Shown one piece after another: positions 43,178 to 53,229 of a stretch of DNA of 64,000 bases. The DNA comes from Poindextera sp035294785 (lineage in GTDB: Bacteria; Pseudomonadota; Alphaproteobacteria; Caulobacterales; Caulobacteraceae). The translations under genes and the position numbers were made by a program. The notes below the pieces were generated by a model, which saw only the letters and a list, made by a program, of their open reading frames with translations, made no database searches and was not told the origin of the DNA. The stretch's first letter is position 1; each line of letters starts with the position of its first letter. The stretch is taken from contig DATGKF010000121.1 of the NCBI GenBank assembly GCA_035294785.1, positions 8,650-72,649 of the forward strand. Direction: 5' to 3'.

Positions 43178-44614
43178 ATGAACCATGGTGAGTACGAACG
43201 CCACGACGCCGTCGGATTGGCGGCTCTGGTGGCGAGGCGCGAGGTTTCGCCCGACGAGCTTTTGGATGCTGCGCTGGCCCGGCTCGAGGCGGTCAACCCA
43301 GCCATCAACGCCGTCATCCTCAACCTCGCGGACGAGGCGCGCGCCGCCATCCGCGCCGGCCTGCCCGAGGGCCCGCTGCGCGGCGTCCCCTACCTGATCA
43401 AGGACCTCACCACGCAGATGAAGGGCGTTCCCACCCGCGCGGGCGCGACCCTCTTCAACGATGTCCCGCCGGCCGCGGCCGACAGCGCGCTGGTGGCCGC
43501 CTATCGGGACGCCGGCCTTGTCCTGTTCGGCAAGACCAACACCCCGGAATTCGCCCTCCAGCCGGTGACCGAACCGGTGCTGTTCGGGCCGAGCCGCAAT
43601 CCCTGGGCCCTCGACCGCACGCCGGGGGGCTCGTCGGGCGGCGCTTCGGCGGCGGTGGCGGCCGGGATCGTCCCGGCGGCGCAGGCCAGCGACGGCGGCG
43701 GGTCCATCCGCATTCCCGCCGCCTGCTGCGGCCTCTTCGGGCTGAAGCCGTCGCGCGGCCGCGTCTCGATGGCGCCGGTCGGCGAGGGCTGGGGCGGCCT
43801 TTCGGCGCTCCACGCCGTCACGCGCTCGGTCCGCGACAGCGCGGTGCTGTTGGACGCCAGCAGCCGGCCGCAGCCTGGCGATCCCTATTGGCTTGCGCCG
43901 CCGGCGCGTCCGTTCGGCGAGGAGGTCGGGCGCGATCCCGGGCGGCTGCGCATCGCCTTCCACCGAGGCGCCCTCGCGACCGGCCTCGCGTCGACCGAGG
44001 TCAGCTTCGCCGTCGACGAGGCCGCCCGCCTTTGCGCCGACCTCGGGCACGACGTCGAAGAGGTCGCCCTGCCGTTCGACTTCGCCGGCGCAGCGGCGGC
44101 CGGCGGCGTGCTCGTCGCCACCGCGATCGCCGCCACTGTCGACGGGGAGGCCGACCGCCGCGGGCGCGTGGTGGCCGAGCAGGAGGTCGAGGCGCTGAGC
44201 TGGCGGCTTTACCAGCAGGGCAAGAGCGTTCCGGCCCGCGACTATGTTCGAGCGCTCGCCACAATCCATCGCTTCGGCCGCGAGCTCGGCGGGTTCATGA
44301 ACCGCTACGACGTCTTGCTGACCTCGACGCTCGGCACGCCGCCAGTACGGATCGGCGAGCTCAGTTCGACCTCGACGGACGTCGGCGAGTACATGCGCGT
44401 TTTCTCCGCCTTCATGCCCAATACGCAGCCGTTCAACCACTCGGGACAGCCAGCGATGAGCGTGCCGCTGGCGTGGACCGACGACGGGCTGCCCGTGGGC
44501 GTCCAGTTCGCCGCCGCGACCGGAAACGAAGCGCTGCTCTTTCGCCTCGCCGGCCAACTGGAGTCGGCGAAGCCGTGGGCGGATCGTCGCCCGCCGGCGC
44601 TTCAGCCGGCGTAG
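43178..44614 (+). CDS. Amidase (amidase signature family)
   Basis: The 478-residue protein has the Ser-cisSer-Lys triad of the amidase signature family: K75 (YLIKDLTTQ), cis-Ser S152 in GGSSGGASAAVAAG, and nucleophile S176 in SDGGGSIRIPA. It hydrolyses an amide, substrate unknown; GatA is excluded because no gatB/gatC partners are near and the C-terminus differs. GGAG precedes ATG 43178, and codons from 43091 to it are not protein-like. The 3' end overlaps the next gene by 13 bp. Confidence 0.93.
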   Translation: MNHGEYERHDAVGLAALVARREVSPDELLDAALARLEAVNPAINAVILNLADEARAAIRAGLPEGPLRGVPYLIKDLTTQMKGVPTRAGATLFNDVPPAAADSALVAAYRDAGLVLFGKTNTPEFALQPVTEPVLFGPSRNPWALDRTPGGSSGGASAAVAAGIVPAAQASDGGGSIRIPAACCGLFGLKPSRGRVSMAPVGEGWGGLSALHAVTRSVRDSAVLLDASSRPQPGDPYWLAPPARPFGEEVGRDPGRLRIAFHRGALATGLASTEVSFAVDEAARLCADLGHDVEEVALPFDFAGAAAAGGVLVATAIAATVDGEADRRGRVVAEQEVEALSWRLYQQGKSVPARDYVRALATIHRFGRELGGFMNRYDVLLTSTLGTPPVRIGELSSTSTDVGEYMRVFSAFMPNTQPFNHSGQPAMSVPLAWTDDGLPVGVQFAAATGNEALLFRLAGQLESAKPWADRRPPALQPA

Positions 44615-45744
44615 ACCGCGCGCTCGAAGGCGGCGAAGGCGGCAAGGGCGCGCGGGTCGGCGAAGGGGAAGATCTGGCTGCAGAAGATGCCGGCCGCCCC
44701 CGCCGTGCGGTCGATCCAATAGTAGCAGTTGCCGAGCCCTGCCCAGGCCAGCGACCCGGCGCTGCGCCCGTTCGGACCTGGGCCGGCGTTGGTCACGAAG
44801 CCGAGCGTCCAGCCCTTGTCGGCGCCGGGGAAGGGGTCGAACGTGTTCGACGTCGCCGGCTGGGCGGAGTTCAGCACGCCGATCTCGGGGCGCTCGCCGA
44901 TCTGCGAGGCGCACAAGGCGTTCAGACTGGCGGGCTTCATCAGCTGCGGCCCGCGCCCCAGCACCGCGTCCACGAACTTGAGGTAGTCCGTCACCGTCGA
45001 ATAGAGCCCGCCGCCGCCCATCATGAAGTGCGGCGTTTCCGGCATGCCGAACGGAATCGCCGCTGCGCCGCCGTCCGGCGTGCGCGCGTGCATGGAGGCC
45101 AGCCGGCTCTTCTGCTCGGCGTTCGGAAAAAAGCTCGTGTCATCCATGCCGAGCGGATCGAGGATGCGCCGTCTGAGATAGGTCTCGAACGGCTCGCCGG
45201 TCGCCGCCGCGATCAGATGGCCGGCCCAGTCGATGCCGGTCCCATAAACCCAGCCTTCGCCCGGGTCGAACGCCAGCGGAAACTGGTCCGCGTTCTGGCC
45301 GACGCTCAGCCCCGTCGCGGTTGCGAAGCGGTCGACCAGAGGGCTTGTGAAGCCGTATGCGAGGCCGCTCGTATGGGTCAGCAGGCGGCGGAGCGTAATC
45401 GGCGTGCGCGCGGCTCTGAGCTCCGGCTTGCCGGCGGCGTCGAAGCCGGTGATCACGCTGGGCGCGGCCAGTCCCGGCAGCCACCGCCCGACCGGCTCGT
45501 CGAGGTCGACGAGGCCGTCTTCGACCACCAGCAGCGCCGCCGCCGACGTCAGGGCCTTGGTGCAGGACGCGATCCAGAACTGCGTGTCAGCGGTCATCGC
45601 CGCAGGGTTGTCGGCGCCGCGCACGCCGACTGCGACCTCGACGGCGGCGCCATCAGGGAGCCGCGCTGCAGCCGCCGCGCCGCACAGGCCCGCGTCGGCG
45701 ACCGCCGTCGCCAGGGCCCCTTCGATGCGATCGGCCGCGCTCAT
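44602..45744 (-). CDS. Serine hydrolase of the beta-lactamase/PBP fold (class C-like esterase)
   Basis: The 380-residue protein has the SxxK nucleophile S60-C-T-K63 in FWIASCTKALTS, the Tyr motif GWVYGTGIDWAG, and the family segment LLTHTSGLAYG. The C-terminal KTG-like box is not obvious. It resembles EstB/6-aminohexanoate-dimer-type esterases more than true beta-lactamases, and no signal peptide is seen. ATG 45744 used; ATG 45780 would add 12 residues. Substrate unknown. Confidence 0.85.
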   Translation of the reverse strand: MSAADRIEGALATAVADAGLCGAAAAARLPDGAAVEVAVGVRGADNPAAMTADTQFWIASCTKALTSAAALLVVEDGLVDLDEPVGRWLPGLAAPSVITGFDAAGKPELRAARTPITLRRLLTHTSGLAYGFTSPLVDRFATATGLSVGQNADQFPLAFDPGEGWVYGTGIDWAGHLIAAATGEPFETYLRRRILDPLGMDDTSFFPNAEQKSRLASMHARTPDGGAAAIPFGMPETPHFMMGGGGLYSTVTDYLKFVDAVLGRGPQLMKPASLNALCASQIGERPEIGVLNSAQPATSNTFDPFPGADKGWTLGFVTNAGPGPNGRSAGSLAWAGLGNCYYWIDRTAGAAGIFCSQIFPFADPRALAAFAAFERAVYAG

Positions 45745-45921
45745 GGAAGACCGTTCAGACTGGCGCCCGCCGCGAACCATTTGTTCATTGATGACCTCCC
45801 CAACTGGGATCAGAATACCACGTCGCAGGGGCCCTCGGGTCAGCCGAAAACCACGCGATGGTCATGCTTTCGCCATCGGCCGCTGCGACGGATGCGACGC
45901 CAAGCCGAGGGAGTTTGCGCC

Positions 45922-46134
45922 ATGGACGTTCACTACGGCGTCGTGAAGCAGAACGGCGTCTGGACCATCATTGGGCGCGGGTTGCGGTTCGGGGCCTACA
46001 CCGACCGCGCGGTCGCCGAGGACGCGCTTCGGCGGCTGGCCGACAAGTCGCCCGGCCGCTCCGTCCACCTGCATCTTCAGGACGAAACCGGCGAGCTCAA
46101 GCCGCCGACGGCGGTGGTCGAGGCTCGTCCCTAG
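45922..46134 (+). CDS. DUF2188-like small protein
   Basis: The 70-residue protein starts at ATG 45922 with GAGGGA nine bases upstream. It begins MDVHYGVVKQNGVWTIIGRG and ends in VHLHLQDETGELKPP, the short compact beta-rich pattern of DUF2188 proteins. Function unknown. It is followed by the PI-PLC-like gene after 63 bp. Confidence 0.7.
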   Translation: MDVHYGVVKQNGVWTIIGRGLRFGAYTDRAVAEDALRRLADKSPGRSVHLHLQDETGELKPPTAVVEARP

Positions 46135-46197
46135 AGCGTATCGACTTGTCACATCGCTTCGCTAGGTTGACGCCCGCCAGAGCGCGGAGGGTCGGCG

Positions 46198-47271
46198 ATG
46201 GAAGCGGAAGCGAGGGATAAGCCCACTCGGGCCTGGCTCGACGCCAACCTCAGGATGAACGACATCCTGACGATCGGCACCCACAACAGCTACCATCTGG
46301 CCGCGAGCCCGCCGATCATGGAGGTGATCCGCCGCTGGTCGGAGAAGGCCGCGGAGGGCCTCGACTACACTCATCCGTCGCTGAGCGAGCAGCTCGACGA
46401 CGGCGCCCGCGCCCTGGAGCTCGACATCTTCTACGACCCGGAGGGCGGACGCTATGCGCGGCCCTCCGGCCTGGCGCTGATCAAACAGCCGGTGCCGGAC
46501 GAGTACGTGCGGGCGATGTCGGCGCCGGGCATGAAGGTCCTGCACGTTCAGGACATCGACTTCCGCTCCACCGTCCACACCTATGTCCAGGGCCTTCAGG
46601 AGATCCGCGCCTGGTCGCTCGCGCATCCCGACCACACGCCCATCTTGCTCACCATGAACACATCGGACGGGCCGACGCGCACGAAGAACGGCGTCGACGG
46701 GCTGGCGTTCGACGAGGCGGCCTACGACGCGCTCGACGCCGAGATCGCCTCTGTCTTCCCGGCCGGCTCCGTGATCACGCCAGATGTGGTGCGCGGAGCG
46801 CATGCGACGTTGCGCGAGGGCGTGCTCGCCGGCGGCTGGCCGTTGCTGGGCGACGCGCGCGGCAAGATCCTGATCGCCGTGGACGAGTACGGCCGCAAGC
46901 GCGACGCCTATCGCCGCGGCCGCCGATCGCTCGAAGGCTGCATGTGCTTCGTCAACTCCGACGATGATGGGCCCGACAACGCCTTCTACGTGCTGAACGA
47001 ATACGCCGATGTCCCGGCCATCGCCGAGCGGGTCCGGCAGGGCTTCCTGGTCCGCACGCGCTCCGACGCCGAGACGATCGAGGCGCGCGCGAACGACACG
47101 CGCCGCCGCGACGCGGCGCTGGCCAGCGGCGCTCAGTACGTCTCGACCGACTACCGTCGCCCGGACCGGCGCTTTTCCGACTACCAGGTGAGGCTGGCGG
47201 GCGACGCCGCCGCCGTCGTCAATCCGCTCCGCGCGCCGCCAGGGCTAGCGGGCGCGCCGATCGAGATATAG
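46198..47271 (+). CDS. Phosphatidylinositol-specific phospholipase C-like protein
   Basis: The 357-residue protein resembles bacterial Ca2+-dependent PI-PLC-like proteins. The active-site region ILTIGTHNSYHL provides the first His, and DDGARALELDIFYDPEGG the metal-binding Glu/Asp. VLHVQDIDFRS and ILLTMNTSDGPT continue the TIM-barrel pattern. No signal peptide is visible from ATG 46198, which has GGAGGG six bases upstream; relatives are usually exported, so cytoplasmic location or a missed N-terminus should be noted. Substrate may be a phosphoinositide or cyclic phosphodiester, inferred. Confidence 0.8.
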   Translation: MEAEARDKPTRAWLDANLRMNDILTIGTHNSYHLAASPPIMEVIRRWSEKAAEGLDYTHPSLSEQLDDGARALELDIFYDPEGGRYARPSGLALIKQPVPDEYVRAMSAPGMKVLHVQDIDFRSTVHTYVQGLQEIRAWSLAHPDHTPILLTMNTSDGPTRTKNGVDGLAFDEAAYDALDAEIASVFPAGSVITPDVVRGAHATLREGVLAGGWPLLGDARGKILIAVDEYGRKRDAYRRGRRSLEGCMCFVNSDDDGPDNAFYVLNEYADVPAIAERVRQGFLVRTRSDAETIEARANDTRRRDAALASGAQYVSTDYRRPDRRFSDYQVRLAGDAAAVVNPLRAPPGLAGAPIEI

Positions 47272-47479
47272 GATTCATCCGCCGGCGGACGGAATGGCCC
47301 GGGGTCGCCAGCGGAAAATACCGAGCCATCCGACGCTTAGGCGCTCGCGCCGCCGGTGTCACACAAGCGACGTCAAAGTGTCGGCGGTTCATCGACAGAC
47401 CGTCTCATAACCGACGCTGATTCATCACCGAACGGCAGTGCAACTGTCGCCGAACCGTTGGCGCGTCTGAATAGCTTTG

Positions 47480-47505
47480 GCGCCAGCGCCGCGTGGGGCT
47501 GGCGC
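47480..47505 (+). promoter_or_regulatory. Leader hairpin before the TonB-dependent receptor
   Basis: GCGCCAGC (47480-47487) pairs with GCTGGCGC (47498-47505) around a 10-base loop, ending eight bases before the AGGGGAC ribosome site of the receptor. It could modulate translation or be chance structure in GC-rich DNA. Confidence 0.3.
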
Positions 47506-47524
47506 AAGCGGCAAGGGGACATCC

Positions 47525-50139
47525 GTGGCACGATCTGCACAACCGCTCAGCGGCGGCGCGTTTGCGCGCGCGCTCTTGCCGGCGCTGGCCGGCAGCATCT
47601 TCGCCTACTCGGCGGCTTGCGCACAGTCGACGGCCGGGCAACAGGCCGAGGTGGTCGTGACCGCGTCCCACCAGGCGCGCAGCACCGCCGGTCTCGCCGT
47701 TCAGGTGCAGGTCCCGAAGGACCAGTCGGTGGTCAACCAGACCTACATCCGCAGCCAGGTTGGCAGCTCCAACTTCGCCCAGATCATCAATCTGTTGCCC
47801 GGCGTCAGCTATTCGACCGAGGATCCGACGGGCATCCTCTCGTCCGACTTCCGCATGCATGGCTTCGATGGCAACCACGTCTCCTTCACGGTCGACGGAA
47901 CGCCGCTCAACGACACCGGCAACTACGCGATCTTCCCTGGCGAATACACCACGGCCGAAGCGATCGACCACGTCACGGTCAACATCGGCCAGTCGGAGGT
48001 GGACAGCCCGACCGCATCGGCCATCGGCGGCACGGTCAACATCGTCACCAAGCTCCCGCCGACGACGCTCGGCGCGCTCGTCGACGGCGCCCTCGGCAGC
48101 TACCAGTATGGACGCGTCTACGCCGAGTTCGACACCGGCGCGTTCGGACCCTGGGGCACGCGGGCGTTCCTCTCGACCAACTATGCCGACGCCAACAAGT
48201 GGAAGGGCAATGGCAAAATCGAGCGGTTCGGGCTCGACGGGCGCATTTTCCAGCCGCTGGGCGCGGGGGCCGACTTCATCTCGGCCGCCTTCACCTACGC
48301 GTCGAACCGGCCCTATTTCTACGAGAGCTCGTCGAAAGCCCAGTTCGCCCAATTTGGCCCGAACATCGACTTCAACACGCAATGGGCGGTCCCGACGGCC
48401 ACGCCCGGGCACGCCGACGGCGTCGTCCCGACCTCGGCGTCCGCGCCGGGCTTCGAGCAAGGCAACGACTCCTTCTTCTGGAAGGTCCACCCGAACCCGG
48501 TCGACTTCGGCGATCTGCGCGTCCAATCGCGCTTCGACCTGACGCGGTCGCTCACGCTGACGGTCGACCCCTACTTCCTCTACACGCTGGCCAATGGCGG
48601 CGGCACGACGTCGCTGAAGGAGAGCGACCCGCGCCTGGTCGGCTCCGGCGTCGCCCACGCCTGCGCGAATGGCGGCGTGGGCGTCGACTTGAACGGCGAT
48701 GGCGACTGCCTCGACACCATCCTCGTCTACAGCCCTTCCAACACGCAGACACACCGCTACGGCGTGAACACGTCGCTGCTGTGGACCCTCGACGAACACA
48801 ACTACTTTCAGGTTTCCTACACGCTCGACTACGGCCGTCACCGCCAGACCGGGGCGATGACCTTCATCGATCAGATGACCGGGACGCCAGACAACGTCTT
48901 CGCTGGCCTGCGCGGCTTCGGTCCGATCATCCCGGCCGAGGATGGCGTAGCGCTGCGCACGCGCGACCGTTTCTCGATCGCCAAGCTGAATCAGGTCTCG
49001 CTGAACTACATCGGCAGGTTCTTCGACAACCGGCTGCATGTGAACATCGGCGTGCGCGACCCTACTTCGAGCGCGACCTCAACCAGTTCTGCTACACGTT
49101 CAACGGCGCCAGCGCCTACTGCGACAGCGTTTCGCCGGCGCTCGTTCAGGCGGCCCTGGCCAACGGCGTCGCCACCCACACGACGACGCAACTCAACACC
49201 CTGCTGTTCGGGGCCGGCTCGACCACCATCTCGCTGAACCCGCAGACCCAAACGCCGAACTTCCGCCTGCCGTTCAAGCAGACTTTCCACTTCACCCGGC
49301 TGCTGCCGAACGTCGGCGCGAGCTGGAACATCGATCTACAGAACCAGCTCTACGCGACTTTCGCCGAGGGCTTCTCGGCCCCGAAAACAGACGATCTCTA
49401 CACCTCGAGCACGAACCTGGTTCAGCCCGAGGTCAGCTACAACTACGGCGTCGGCTATCGCTATCAGACCTCGAAGGTCACGATCTCGGCCAACCTCTGG
49501 GGGTCGACCTGGCAGAACCACATCATCCAGTCATTCGATCCGAACGACCCGACGCTCTCCATCGACCGCAACGTCGGCGACGTTCAGCTCTACGGCCTCG
49601 ACTTCGAGGCGGGTTGGAAGCCCATCGACCCGTTGACTCTCTATGCGTCGCTCACCCTCATGCACAGCCAACTGCTGAGGGACTACGAGGTCACCGCGTC
49701 GAGTGGGCCCGACAAGGGCAAGTCCGTGCCGCTGCCCGTGAAAGGCAAGGAACTGGTCATGACGCCGGACCAGGAGTTCGCGCTCCGAGCGGAGTACACG
49801 GTCGGCGACCTCACGCTCGGCGTTCAGGCCAAATACACGTCACGGCGTTTTTCGTCAGACGTGAACGACGACACCTTGCCGCGCTTCACCACGGTCGATC
49901 TGGATGCGGAGTATCGCATTCACGCCTGGGGCAAGACCGCGGTGCTGCAGGTCAACGCCACCAACATCTTCAACGAGCAATACCTCAGTCGGGTGTCCAC
50001 CGTGTCCAACGCACACCCTGTAACTGTCCCGGCGCTGAACGGCGCCCCCGGCGTCGACACCATCAATGCGCCGTCCGGCCCGTTCTTCTTCAACGGCGCG
50101 CCGCCTATGGTCTTCGTGACGCTGAAGACCCAGTTCTAG
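47525..50139 (+). pseudogene. TonB-dependent receptor with one-base frameshift
   Basis: The outer-membrane receptor has a signal peptide (FARALLPALAGSIFAYSAAC), a TonB-box/plug region (AEVVVTAS; IINLLPGVSYSTED; MHGFDGNHVSFTVDG; SAIGGTVNIVT) and a long barrel ending FVTLKTQF. GTG 47525 follows AGGGGAC. Reading is in one frame to about 49060 (VNIGVRDP) and resumes at once in another (YFERDLNQFCYTF). Inserting one C in the CCC at 49060-49062 restores a single reading frame of about 871 residues, so a base is missing there. Both halves are otherwise intact. It is either a sequencing error at a C-run or a very recent mutation. Ligand unknown. Confidence 0.88.
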
Positions 50140-50341
50140 CAAGCGTTCGCCGCGGCCGAGGCTTGTCGCGCGCCAGTTGCGCGCAGGCCTCGCGCCCCTC
50201 GGGCGTCAGCATGGGGCCAGAGCGCCCCTCAACGACCCAACGGATGGTCTTAAACGCCTGAATCCATTGCTCGTGGCCGGCAAGTTCGCTGTGCGCGCCG
50301 CGGTTCAGCGCGTCGAGAACGAAATAGGCCTCTCCGTCCAT
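50105..50341 (-). CDS. Small hypothetical protein
   Basis: From ATG 50341 the minus strand encodes 78 residues (MDGEAYFVLDALNRGAHSEL... RWVVEGRSGPMLTPEGREAC). The first ~60 residues have plausible amino-acid balance and no low complexity; the tail is basic and overlaps the receptor 3' end by 35 bp. No ribosome site is clear. I cannot assign a function, and it could be a chance ORF. Confidence 0.45.
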   Translation of the reverse strand: MDGEAYFVLDALNRGAHSELAGHEQWIQAFKTIRWVVEGRSGPMLTPEGREACAQLARDKPRPRRTLARTGSSASRRP

Positions 50342-50453
50342 CGGGCGGTTTCGTTGGCTGCCGCGCGCCCCTCCGCGCGCGAAAAATGACGGTAGCGCGA
50401 AGCTTCCGTGACGGCCAGACTGATTCGTCCGCCGACACCGTTTCGGCCTCCGG

Positions 50454-51260
50454 CTAGGCCGGCGCGGCGCGGATGTGGTCGAGCACCGCGCCCATCGGCG
50501 CACACCAGACGTCCTTAACCTTCAACCAATCGAGCACCAGCTTGTGGCTGGCCATGCTGGTCTCGCCGGCCTGGGTGCGCGTGGGCACGATGTCGTGAAA
50601 GACGAGGATCGCCCAAAGGCCGCGCGCCATCGCGCCCTCGACATAGCGCATCGCCAGCCCGGGGTCGTCCACGTCGTACGTGGTCGCGGAGGCGCGCAGC
50701 CAGTAGGGCCGGGCGCGGGCGTAGGCCGGCGTCATCGGGCTGTCCTCGTCGCTGGTGCGCGCGGCCGCCAGCCCGACGCGCTTCAGCGTCGTCTCGAACG
50801 TGTGGAACTTCTGGTTCGCATCGCCTGGTCCGAGGTCGGTCTCGCTGCACGGATAAGCGAAGACGCGCTTCGGATTTTGGCCGAAGTGCAGGTCCATGTA
50901 GGCCTGCATCGGCATCAGCTCGCGGCGGGCGTAGGAGCTGGCCGTGTACGGCTGAAGCCCGCAGGGATGGCTGACCGTGTGGTTGCCGAACTCATGGCCG
51001 CCGAGCCTCGAGACGGCGATCCAGTCCGCCAGGCGCGCGTCCATGTTCTCCCTGGTCAGGAAGAAGGTCGCCTTGAAGCCGGAAGCAGAGATCTGCGCGA
51101 TCCCGTGATCGAGCTGGGAGTCCAGGCTGTCGTCGTAGGTGAGGCTGACCGCGGCCCTGGCGCCGCCCGGCCAAGCGAAGGGCGCGGCCGCCGCCCGCGC
51201 GCCAACCCTGTTGGCGGCGTTCGCGGCAAGCCCAAGCGCCATCGTGCGCCGCGTGATCAT
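50454..51260 (-). CDS. Polysaccharide deacetylase family protein (exported)
   Basis: The 268-residue NodB-fold deacetylase has a likely Tat-type signal peptide (ITRRTMALGLAANAANRVGA). Motif 1 is SLTYDDSLDSQL (catalytic Asp plus metal Asp) and motif 2 HEFGNHTVSHP (metal histidines). A late VFHDIVPTRT may contribute the catalytic His. It would remove acetyl groups from a cell-wall or exopolysaccharide sugar. Start taken as ATG 51260; an in-frame ATG at 51266 is equally possible. Next to a penicillin-binding protein gene, which fits envelope work. Confidence 0.88.
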   Translation of the reverse strand: MITRRTMALGLAANAANRVGARAAAAPFAWPGGARAAVSLTYDDSLDSQLDHGIAQISASGFKATFFLTRENMDARLADWIAVSRLGGHEFGNHTVSHPCGLQPYTASSYARRELMPMQAYMDLHFGQNPKRVFAYPCSETDLGPGDANQKFHTFETTLKRVGLAAARTSDEDSPMTPAYARARPYWLRASATTYDVDDPGLAMRYVEGAMARGLWAILVFHDIVPTRTQAGETSMASHKLVLDWLKVKDVWCAPMGAVLDHIRAAPA

Positions 51261-51432
51261 GAACATCGCCTTTGGCGAAGCTTACCCTGTAAGTCCACCC
51301 CCCGAGATCGCCGGAATTTATCTTGGCGTGCGCTCCCGATGGCGGGACAAGGCTCTCGGGGCGTAACTCGCCGTCACACCGGCGACTGAAGATGGAGCGT
51401 TTCGCCTGATCGCCGCCTATGCCGCCGCCGCG

Positions 51433-53229
51433 GTGCTCGCGCCGTCGTTCTCGATCCCGAGCCTGCCGCCCATCCATCGCGACGCCCAGATCACCTATCT
51501 CGACCGGTCGGGCGCGGTTATCGGCGTGCGCGGGGGCCGCTACGGCCCGCCGGTCGACATCGCCCGCCTGCCGCCATACGTGCCAGCCGCCTTCGTGGCC
51601 ATCGAGGACAAGCGGTTCTACGAACACCCAGGGTTCGACGTGGCTGGCATGGCCCGGGCGCTGATCGCCGACCTCGGTCAGGGTCGCGCCGCGCAGGGCG
51701 CATCGACCATCACCCAACAGCTGGCGCGCAACCTTTTCCTCTCCTCCGATCGAACGCTGGAGCGGAAGGGCGAGGAGCTGATCTACGCCGTCGAGCTGGA
51801 GCAGAAGTACTCCAAGCAGCAGATCCTCGGCCTCTATCTCTGCCGCGTCTATTTCGGGGAAGGCGCCTACGGGATCGAGGCGGCGGCGCACCGGTACTTC
51901 AATAAATCGGCCGCCAAGCTCACCGTCCGCGAGGCGGCGATGCTGGCCGCGCTGATGAAGTCGCCGACCGACTACGACCCGATCACCCAACCGGAGCGCT
52001 CGGCCGAACGCACCGGCCTCGTGCTCGACGCCATGGTCGACACCCACGCCATCACCCCAGCGCAACGCGCCCGCGCGGCGGCGCAGACGCCCAAGGTCTA
52101 CAAGAGCGCCGTCGCCTCCGGCGCGCAGTACTTCGTCGACTGGGTCGACGGGGCGACCCGGCGACAGATCGGCGGGGCGCCGAAAGAGGATCTGGTGGTC
52201 GACACCACCCTCGACCTGCCGGCCGAAGCCGCGGCCCAGGAGACGGCCGCGGCGGCCGTCCATCGCTTCGCCGGCCAAGGGGCGAGCCAGGCCGTGCTCG
52301 TCTCATTGGATCCCGACGGTCGCGTGCGCGCGTTCCTGGGCGGCGTCGACTATGACGCCAGCCAATACGATCGCGCCGCCGAGTCCCACCGCCAGGCGGG
52401 GTCGTCGTGGAAGCCGTTCGTCTACCTCGCGGCCATGGAGGCGGGGCTCACGCCAGACACCACGGCGGTGGATGAGCCGGTGACCATCGACGGCTGGTCG
52501 CCGCATGACTTCGAGCCCACCTTCCTCGGCCAGATCACCCTCCAGACGGCGCTGGCGCAGTCGGTCAACACGGTCGCCGCGAAGATTGCCGATCAGGTTG
52601 GCCGCCCGGTCGTCGCCGCCGACGCGCGCCGCCTCGGCGTCTCTTCGACCATCAACACCGACCCGGCCATGGCGCTCGGCACCAGTCAGGTGACCCCGCT
52701 CGAGATGGCCCAGGCGTACGACGCCTTCGCCAATGGTGGGCGGCGCGTGCAGGCCTACGGGATCGAGCGCATCCGAACCGCTGCCGGTCGCGTCGTCTAC
52801 CGCAAGACCGCCGCCCCCGGCGCTCAGGTCATCCAGAACCCGGCGCTCGGCGAACTCGACCGGATGCTGCGCGCCGTCGTGGCCTCCGGCACCGGCGCGA
52901 AGGCGGCGATCCCCGGCCGCGATATCGCCGGCAAGACCGGCACGACCTCCGACTATCGCGACGCCTGGTTCGACGGCTTCACCGGCGGACTGACCACTGT
53001 GGTGTGGATGGGCCGCGACGACAACAGCCCCATGCGCGGCATCACCGGCGGCACCGGTCCGGCCGAGTTCTGGCATGCCTACATGGTCCGCGCGATCCCG
53101 CGCCTGGCGACCGGACCGATCCCGCCCGGCCCACCAGGGCCGGCGGCGCCGCCGCCAAACGCGTTTCCTGGGGCCCCACCCGGCTCGCCGACCACCGGGG
53201 GCTTCTCGCCGCCGGCGCAGGCCAACTGA
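51433..53229 (+). CDS. Bifunctional penicillin-binding protein (class A), N-terminus probably damaged
   Basis: The 598-residue peptidoglycan synthase has a transglycosylase domain with E58 in AIEDKRFYEHPG and GASTITQQLARNLFLS. The transpeptidase domain has S324-S-W-K327 (AGSSWKPF), the SVN motif in AQSVNTVAAK, and KTGTT. A Pro/Gly tail follows. GTG 51433 is a forced start: it skips the usual membrane anchor. An ATG at 51392 reads MERFA then stops (TGA). Adding one C to the GCCTG at 51404-51408 would give MERFALIAAYAAAAVLA joined to the rest, a normal signal anchor. A missing base, real or artefact, is likely. Confidence 0.88.
   Translation: MLAPSFSIPSLPPIHRDAQITYLDRSGAVIGVRGGRYGPPVDIARLPPYVPAAFVAIEDKRFYEHPGFDVAGMARALIADLGQGRAAQGASTITQQLARNLFLSSDRTLERKGEELIYAVELEQKYSKQQILGLYLCRVYFGEGAYGIEAAAHRYFNKSAAKLTVREAAMLAALMKSPTDYDPITQPERSAERTGLVLDAMVDTHAITPAQRARAAAQTPKVYKSAVASGAQYFVDWVDGATRRQIGGAPKEDLVVDTTLDLPAEAAAQETAAAAVHRFAGQGASQAVLVSLDPDGRVRAFLGGVDYDASQYDRAAESHRQAGSSWKPFVYLAAMEAGLTPDTTAVDEPVTIDGWSPHDFEPTFLGQITLQTALAQSVNTVAAKIADQVGRPVVAADARRLGVSSTINTDPAMALGTSQVTPLEMAQAYDAFANGGRRVQAYGIERIRTAAGRVVYRKTAAPGAQVIQNPALGELDRMLRAVVASGTGAKAAIPGRDIAGKTGTTSDYRDAWFDGFTGGLTTVVWMGRDDNSPMRGITGGTGPAEFWHAYMVRAIPRLATGPIPPGPPGPAAPPPNAFPGAPPGSPTTGGFSPPAQAN

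Noticed and set aside
42140..44914. 924-codon minus-strand frame suggesting a long fusion with the transglutaminase
   Set aside because: Only the part from 43033 is protein-like and has a ribosome site; the rest is antisense to the amidase.
43888..46134. 748-codon plus-strand frame before DUF2188
   Set aside because: The real gene is the last 70 codons with its own GAGGGA site; the rest is shadow of the amidase and hydrolase genes.
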